NCBI GenBank assembly: GCA_036250195.1
Contig: JAVHZZ010000006.1
Location: 188,665,850 to 188,729,849, forward strand
Reading direction: 5' to 3'
DNA: 64,000 nt
DNA from: Mixophyes australis
Lineage: Eukaryota > Chordata > Amphibia > Anura > Limnodynastidae
Of the stretch, positions 58,680 to 64,000 are shown piece by piece. The first letter of the stretch is position 1. Each line of letters begins with the position of its first letter. The notes beneath the pieces were generated by a model. The model had not been told where the DNA came from. It was given only the letters and a program-made list of their open reading frames with translations, and ran no database searches. The position numbers were made by a program, and so were the translations under genes.

Positions 58680-59058
58680 CTGCACATATATCATGAAGCC
58701 CAGAGAAACAGTGGGATTCTTACAATTTGCCTGATTTACAGGATACACAAGGAATACAAGAGCCAGCCAATCCAGCATCTTAGCAGGCTAACAGGACATG
58801 AAGATCTGGCACCACATTGCCAGAACAGGTGCTTTAAATAGTCGGGAGGATCAGGGGGAAAGAAAAGTAATCAGCCAATGAGCTGAGTAGGGAAAATTAT
58901 AAAAAAATTTGAGTGCGCATGCCCACTCCCAAAAAGCAGGATGGTGGCATAGAGCAACCTGCCGGAGGAGGCCAGGCCTCCGCACCCGACCCCAGTAAGA
59001 CAGCCGGAGGGTCCCGGAGTGACAAACTTCTCTGGTGAGCTGTAGACAAAAAAGAGCA
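58680..59058 (+). promoter_or_regulatory. Promoter-like segment left of the direct repeat
   Basis: A CCAAT-type AATCAGCCAATGAGC at 58869 is followed by a TATA-like AATTATAAAAAAATTTG at about 58897 and a GCGCATGC at 58915. This spacing resembles a Pol II core promoter, perhaps of a retroelement LTR ending in the minisatellite region. No transcript or gene is evident, and the call is weak. Confidence 0.25.
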
Positions 59059-59289
59059 CAATCTCTGGTGGCTAGAACACATACAGACAACAGGCCTTAG
59101 AGCTACTATCTCCCTTTGCAATTATTGGCTCAGGAGTTCGCAAACAAAATGACAACGCTACTACTAGGTTTGCAGTCATGTATCGGCAAATTGGGTCTTG
59201 GGTGGGTGAATAATTATGCCCTAAATAATTGCACACCCAATATATTTAAGTCCTTCTATATAAATTCCTTTCTTCCATTAGTTTTAGTG
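59059..59289. repeat. Direct repeat, left copy (about 231 bp)
   Basis: From CAATCTCTGGTGGCTAGAAC to CCATTAGTTTTAGTGA this matches 61318-61549 with roughly 6% differences by eye. Both include TTATTGGCTCAGGAGTTCGC and AAATTGGGTCTTGGGTGGGT. The ends are not TG..CA, so it is not a standard LTR. Confidence 0.93.
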
Positions 59290-59644
59290 AATGTAACACC
59301 CTTTCTAGTATTATTGTTCACACCTCCCAGTGATGGAGCGTGTAGCCTGGCACTAGGACCCAGAGGAGACACACTGGGAACATCAGGCTGGTATGAGGTG
59401 AGGAGATCAGACCCTGGGTAGAGAGGAAGAGCCAGGGACCCAGGACAGAGGGAAGAAGGTCCTGCGATCCCCCTTGTAATCTGGGGAGCTGGTCCATGGC
59501 TGCTGCCACTAATGGCCCTATTACAACAACCCTGACATAATACTAGTGATATGGGGCAGATTTCAGGGATAATTTACCTCAGAAAATGGCAGGATGTTAG
59601 AAAGGAGCAGCACACTTTGAGTGTCTGTCAGCATCCAACTGAGA

Positions 59645-60985
59645 GATAATACCCCTCCCCCCCAGAGGACGGGAGATAGATATTACCCCCGCAGAGGACG
59701 GGAGGGAGATATTACCCCCGCAGAGGACGGGAGGGAGATATTACCCCCGCAGAGGACGGGAGGGAGATATTACCCCCGCAGAGGACGGGAGGGAGATATT
59801 ACCCCCGCAGAGGACGGGAGGGAGATATTACCCCCGCAGAGGACAGGAGGGAGATATTACCCCCGCAGAGGACGGGAGGGAAATATTACCCCCGCAGAGG
59901 ACGGGAGGGAGATATTACCCCCACAGAGGACGGGAGGGAGATATTACCCCCGCAGAGGACGGGAGGGAGATATTACCCCCGCAGAGGACGGGAGGGAGAT
60001 ATTACCCCCGCAGGGGACGGGAGGGAGATATTACCCCCGCAGAGGACGGGAGGGAGATATTACCCCCGCAGAGGACGGGAGGGAGATATTACCCCCGCAG
60101 AGGACGGGAGGGAGATATTACCCCCGCAGAGGACGGGAGGGAGATATTACCCCCGCAGAGGACAGGAGGGAGATATCACCACACAGAGGATGGGAGGGAG
60201 ATATTACCCCCGCAGAAGACGGGAGGGAGATATTACCCCCGCAGAAGACTGGAGGGAGATATTACCCCCGCAGAGGACGGGAGGGAGATATTACCCCTGC
60301 AGAGGACGGGAGGGAGATATTACCCCCGCAGAGGATGGGAGGGAGATATTACCTCCGCAGAGGACGGGAGGTAGATATTACTCCCGCAGAGGACGGGAGG
60401 GAGATATTACCCCCGCAGAGGATGGGAGGGAGATATTACTACCGCAGAGGACGGGTGGGAGATATTACCCCCGCAGAGGATGGGAGGGAGATATTACCCC
60501 CGCAGAGGACGGGAGGGAGATATTACCCCCGCAGAGGACGGGAGGGAGATATTACCCCCGCAGAGGAGGGGAGGGAGATATTACCCCCGCAGAGGACGGA
60601 AGGGAGATATTACTCCCGCAGAGGACGGGAGGGAGATATTACCCCTGCAGAGGACGGGAGGGAGATATTACCCCTGCAGAGGACGGGAGGGAGATATTAC
60701 TCCCGCAGAGGATGGGAGGGAGATATTACCCCCGCAAAGGACGGGAGGGAGATATTACTCCCGCAGAGGATAGGAGGGAGATATTACCCCCGCAGAGGAC
60801 GGGAGGGAGATATTACTCCCGCAGAGGATGGGAGGGAGATATTACCCCCGCAGAGGACGGGAGGGAGATATTACTCCCGCAGAGGACGGGAGGGAGATAT
60901 TACTCCCGCAGAGGACGGGAGGGAGATATTACTCCCGCAGAGGATGGGAGGGAGATATTACCCCAGTAGAGGACAGGAGGGAGAG
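59645..60985 (+). repeat. 29-bp minisatellite, about 46 copies
   Basis: The unit GAGGGAGATATTACCCCCGC plus AGAGGACGG repeats with a strict 29-bp period (unit starts at 59721, 59750 and so on). Variation is mainly single bases: CTCCCGC for CCCCCGC, GATGGG for GACGGG. As 29 is not a multiple of 3 and the unit has no stop in any plus-strand frame, the array gives overlapping open frames of up to 476 codons. These repeat every 29 residues (GDITPAEDGREILPPQ..) and are a by-product of the repeat, not genes. Confidence 0.97.
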
Positions 60986-61007
60986 AGGAGATATATATAT
61001 AGGAACT

Positions 61008-61317
61008 GTACATATTTATCACTGCAACAGTTTAAGAATGTGCTGGAGTGAAGAAGGAGTGTAAATAAAGAGTTTATTTTGCAATAAAGAGATGGTCTGG
61101 CGCCCGCATTATTGAGACAGTTGATTGCACTGCACCACCCAGTTACATCACCTGTGTCCCAACATCTTCACAGGGACTCTGTAAAGATAATCTGCATGTG
61201 CGGGGCCCTCTGGTCATCTACATCCACACCTGGAGCTAGCCAGGGCTGAGAAGGAGGTGCACTGCCGAACCTGTGCACCTCAACATTACACACCGGGACA
61301 GGGGGTTACACAGAGCC
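61008..61317 (+). mobile_element. Retroelement-like segment with poly(A) signals and TGGCGCCC
   Basis: AATAAA signals near 61062 and 61083 are followed by TGGTCTGGCGCCCGC. TGGCGCCC at 61098-61105 equals the first 8 bases of a lysine-tRNA-type primer-binding site, although the rest does not match. The segment is homologous to 44240-44335. It lies between the minisatellite and the right direct repeat. Confidence 0.35.
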
Positions 61318-61549
61318 CAATCTCTGGTGGCTAGAACACGTGCAGACAACAGGCTTCAGAGTTACTGTCTCCCTTTGCAATTATTGGCTCAGGAGTTCGC
61401 AAACAAAATGACAGCGCTACTACTAGGTTTGCAGTCATGTATCGGCAAATTGGGTCTTGGGTGGGTGAATAATTATGCCCTAAATAATTACACACCCAAT
61501 ATATTTCAGTCCTTTTATAAAAATTCCTTTATGCCATTAGTTTTAGTGA
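61318..61549. repeat. Direct repeat, right copy (about 232 bp)
   Basis: This is the second copy of 59059-59289, same orientation, 2.26 kb downstream. Homology starts at CAATCTCTGGTGG and ends at TTAGTTTTAGTGA in both, with unrelated flanks. Confidence 0.93.
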
Positions 61550-61973
61550 TATAAATAAGTGGTAAAGACCGAATAGCAAAAAAAGAAGTAAATAATTTAT
61601 CATTGATTTGCTCACCCTGTACAGCGTTGTCTTAGGCACGTACCTATCTGTATATAGTAAACTAACAGTGATTCAAAAATGTGGTTTTATTACACAATTT
61701 AACATAAAAAAGGAATTGTCACTGAGAATTTCATGAGGAGTAAATTGTAGGGTTAATAAATAGCGTGTCCTGGTGAAGGGTGTTTCCTTAACACACCTAT
61801 AGTACATTCTATTTATACACTGGAGCAGGATAGATTCCAGAAATGTATCCTGAACTCCTTTCTAAAGTTTACATCACAATGTGGATCCAGATCACAGATT
61901 AGTAGGACAAGCAGAAAAAGCACAGCAAGTCCAAATGTCCTTTTATTTGTTTGCTTGGGAATTCAATATACAG

Positions 61974-61978
<5 letters not shown>

Positions 61979-62035
<57 letters not shown>
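61979..62035. repeat. (AT)n microsatellite
   Basis: About 28 uninterrupted AT dinucleotides. Confidence 0.98.
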
Positions 62036-62039
<4 letters not shown>

Positions 62040-62067
62040 AGCATCTTAACCTTTTGATCATGATTTA

Positions 62068-62508
62068 GGGGTCTATTTAGCAAGCTGTGATAACCCAGAA
62101 ATCCGGAGATTGTCTATCGCAGGACTTCACTTCATTTATGAAGGTGTTCAGATAATTAACCTACTTTTCACTTGGTACTGCAGTCCCAATAGAATGCTGT
62201 GGTGACTGCGAGGTTTAGTGATCTTCCAAGCAGAGAAAAACATTGCATTTCACTGCAAACTCCTTACCTGTTCCTCTGGGGTCCAGTGGAGCCAGAAAGG
62301 CTTTGGATGATGCCCCCGCTGGGTCAAATCCTATGCACATGCACAGACTGCTGGTGCACAGTAAAACCCCTTTGTGTAAAAAGGGTTCTTCGCCGGGGCT
62401 CTTTGAACAACTGCAGCATAGTGAATAGCAGTGGTATTGCATTATGTATCACTGCAATTTACAGCAATACATAATAAATGTTACCACTGCAGATAGTAAA
62501 TAGACCCC
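62068..62508. mobile_element. 441-bp MITE with GGGGTCTATTTA termini
   Basis: GGGGTCTATTTAGCAAGCTG at the left is mirrored by AGTAAATAGACCCC at the right. Flanking trinucleotides are TTA and TCA, so a 3-bp duplication is likely and points to PIF/Harbinger. Subterminal motifs GTGATAA and TTACCACTGC also pair. No coding capacity. Confidence 0.8.
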
Positions 62509-62511
62509 TCA

Positions 62512-64000
62512 GTTAAAGCACATTATTTTAGAGCCCCCCCAAACTTTTCACATCACTTTTCTTAACATAAAACGTGTCATGACTAGATTGTGAAGAAAGT
62601 CTCAGCCAATCTGTGGTTCGCAGACGTGGTTTAGTAATTCCATGACAGCCTATGCTGCCTTAATATGGTGTTTTTATTATTAAAATAATGGTTTATCAGG
62701 CTTACTGTTTAAAATTAAAATTGGTGTCTTCCTTGAAACTTACTCTGTGATGTTCAAAGGTTGTCCAGATAGCTATTGCTCAGTCTTTCCCATCTCAGGT
62801 CAATGTGGGTTAAGGTGGGTAACAGAAGCCCCTGTGGGTGCGGGTATGATGTAGATGAGGTAGATGAAGGAGTTCATAAACACATATGGTAAAAATAAAA
62901 GGCACCACATTGTCTTTTGAGACTTTTACGAAAAAAATAGCCGTTGTCCCCCTTTCTGTTATTCATAAAATGTGATTCCAATGATTTATCAATTGTAACA
63001 ATATTGGTGTTTCTTTTGAAGTAAAAAAGAAAAAATTGAAAACAGTATCCTTACGAGGCCCCAATGCGACTTCTGGATCATAGATCCATCTGGGCCAGGG
63101 AAGAAATTAAAATGCTCAATCTCTAATACATTATTACTAAGATAATCTTGTGCTTGAGAACACCGCTGACTTGAAAACAGATGCTCGTCCCACCTTAATC
63201 CAACTGGACATATCAGGACAGTGATGCCACGGGGTGATACTCTTTTTGGGACAGCAGATGATCCATCACCTCATCTTAAACCAATTGTGCCAGTGGCCCT
63301 CTACCTTATTGAAAAACCACTGGGGCTGCTGAGTAGTGAAAGTCCCATCACCTCAGCACCACAATCTGTACCACTTTTTTTAACATTGCTCAAGGTTATT
63401 ATTTCCTTATTGATGGGCATACCTGGTAGTATCCAAAATGCTTCTCTTCCCTTTCCTCCCTTGAAGTTTCAGGAGCATAGTTCCAGCCTGGATAGCACTG
63501 TGTATTAGACCTTTGCACCTCTGCTTCTGGCACAAGCCTAGGCGGTGTTGTAGCCTTTTCATATTATTGCTCCTCCTGCCTTGGGCTATGGAGTTCTTTA
63601 CTTACTACCACAGGGTATAGGCCTTGTGGATTTGGTCTGACTTTAATTCACTCCCCTCTGTCTCCTCATCCTCTTTGTCTCTTGCAGATCCATAGATAAT
63701 TCTGGGGTCTGTCTGACTATGGCCTCCAAGATAATCAGAGTCACTGATTCAGTTTTGGCCTTGACCACTGGCTCCATCTGCTCAAGACTGACCACCATAT
63801 GCTCCTCTGGGGTATCATCTGTACTTGAAGGTAAAAGCACCTGCCCTGAAGTAACTTAACCTTGGTGGGTTTCTCTATAATGGGTACAGTCTCACTGATG
63901 AATGATTTCATGGTCTTTCTTCCTTCTTCACAGGATGGAGCAGTGAGATGGATTCTCTAACCATCTTTCTACATCTTCTATGTAGGGCCTGGCAACACCT
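62512..64000. other. Unassigned stretch to the window end
   Basis: A 65-codon minus-strand frame (63840-63643) and a 95-codon plus-strand frame (63221-63508) are present. Neither shows motifs I recognise nor splice context. The region could be part of a degraded retroelement coding sequence, but I see no family signature. Confidence 0.4.

Noticed and set aside
59621..61051. 476-codon open frame with a repeated GDITPAEDGREILPP peptide
   Set aside because: It exists because the 29-bp unit has no stop in any plus-strand frame. Overlapping frames of 259 and 97 codons carry the same repeat, and there is no conserved unique domain.

Overview
The window is vertebrate nuclear DNA. The intron/exon layout, TATAAATAAATGATGATG-type retroposon tails, a tRNA-headed SINE with a V-type core, and many hAT and 3-bp-TSD foldback elements point to an anuran amphibian. 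The species cannot be named from the sequence alone. I see no bacterial-type operon, CRISPR array, rRNA gene or functional tRNA gene.

One host protein-coding gene is well supported: a Distal-less homeobox gene on the plus strand, most likely dlx4. It has three coding exons (30832-31144, 35194-35387, 37773-38015) with consensus GT/AG splice sites and compatible phases, and encodes a 249-residue protein. The homeodomain is split between exons 2 and 3 after the TQTQ motif, as in other vertebrate Dlx genes. A poly(A) signal lies about 305 bases after the stop. Its usual convergent partner dlx3 was not recognised in the 26 kb downstream.

Most of the rest consists of mobile-element relics and tandem repeats. 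Left flank (1-30 kb): foldback MITEs, a 1,974-bp hAT element with a perfect 8-bp duplication (4455-6428), L2-like LINE tails, a V-type SINE, a fossil Ty3/gypsy pol (18.1-20.9 kb) split by a later hAT insertion (18514-19927), and a 613-bp hAT relic that keeps the transposase C-terminus (25387-25999). The dlx4 introns carry two V-SINEs in opposite orientation, three MITEs and AT-, TG- and TATC-type microsatellites.

Right flank (38-64 kb): an L2-like LINE fragment, a 35-bp satellite array (44.5-46.4 kb) whose reverse-orientation sister lies at 22.7-23.1 kb, and a 6,145-bp fossil hAT transposon (47231-53375) with a perfect 8-bp duplication and four nested insertions. Further right are several MITEs and a 29-bp minisatellite of about 46 copies (59.6-61.0 kb), which lies between two nearly identical direct repeats of about 230 bp.

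No undescribed gene system is evident. The points most worth following are the two-array 35-bp satellite, the minisatellite lying between direct repeats, the nested hAT element that gives a relative chronology, and the distance of dlx3 from dlx4.
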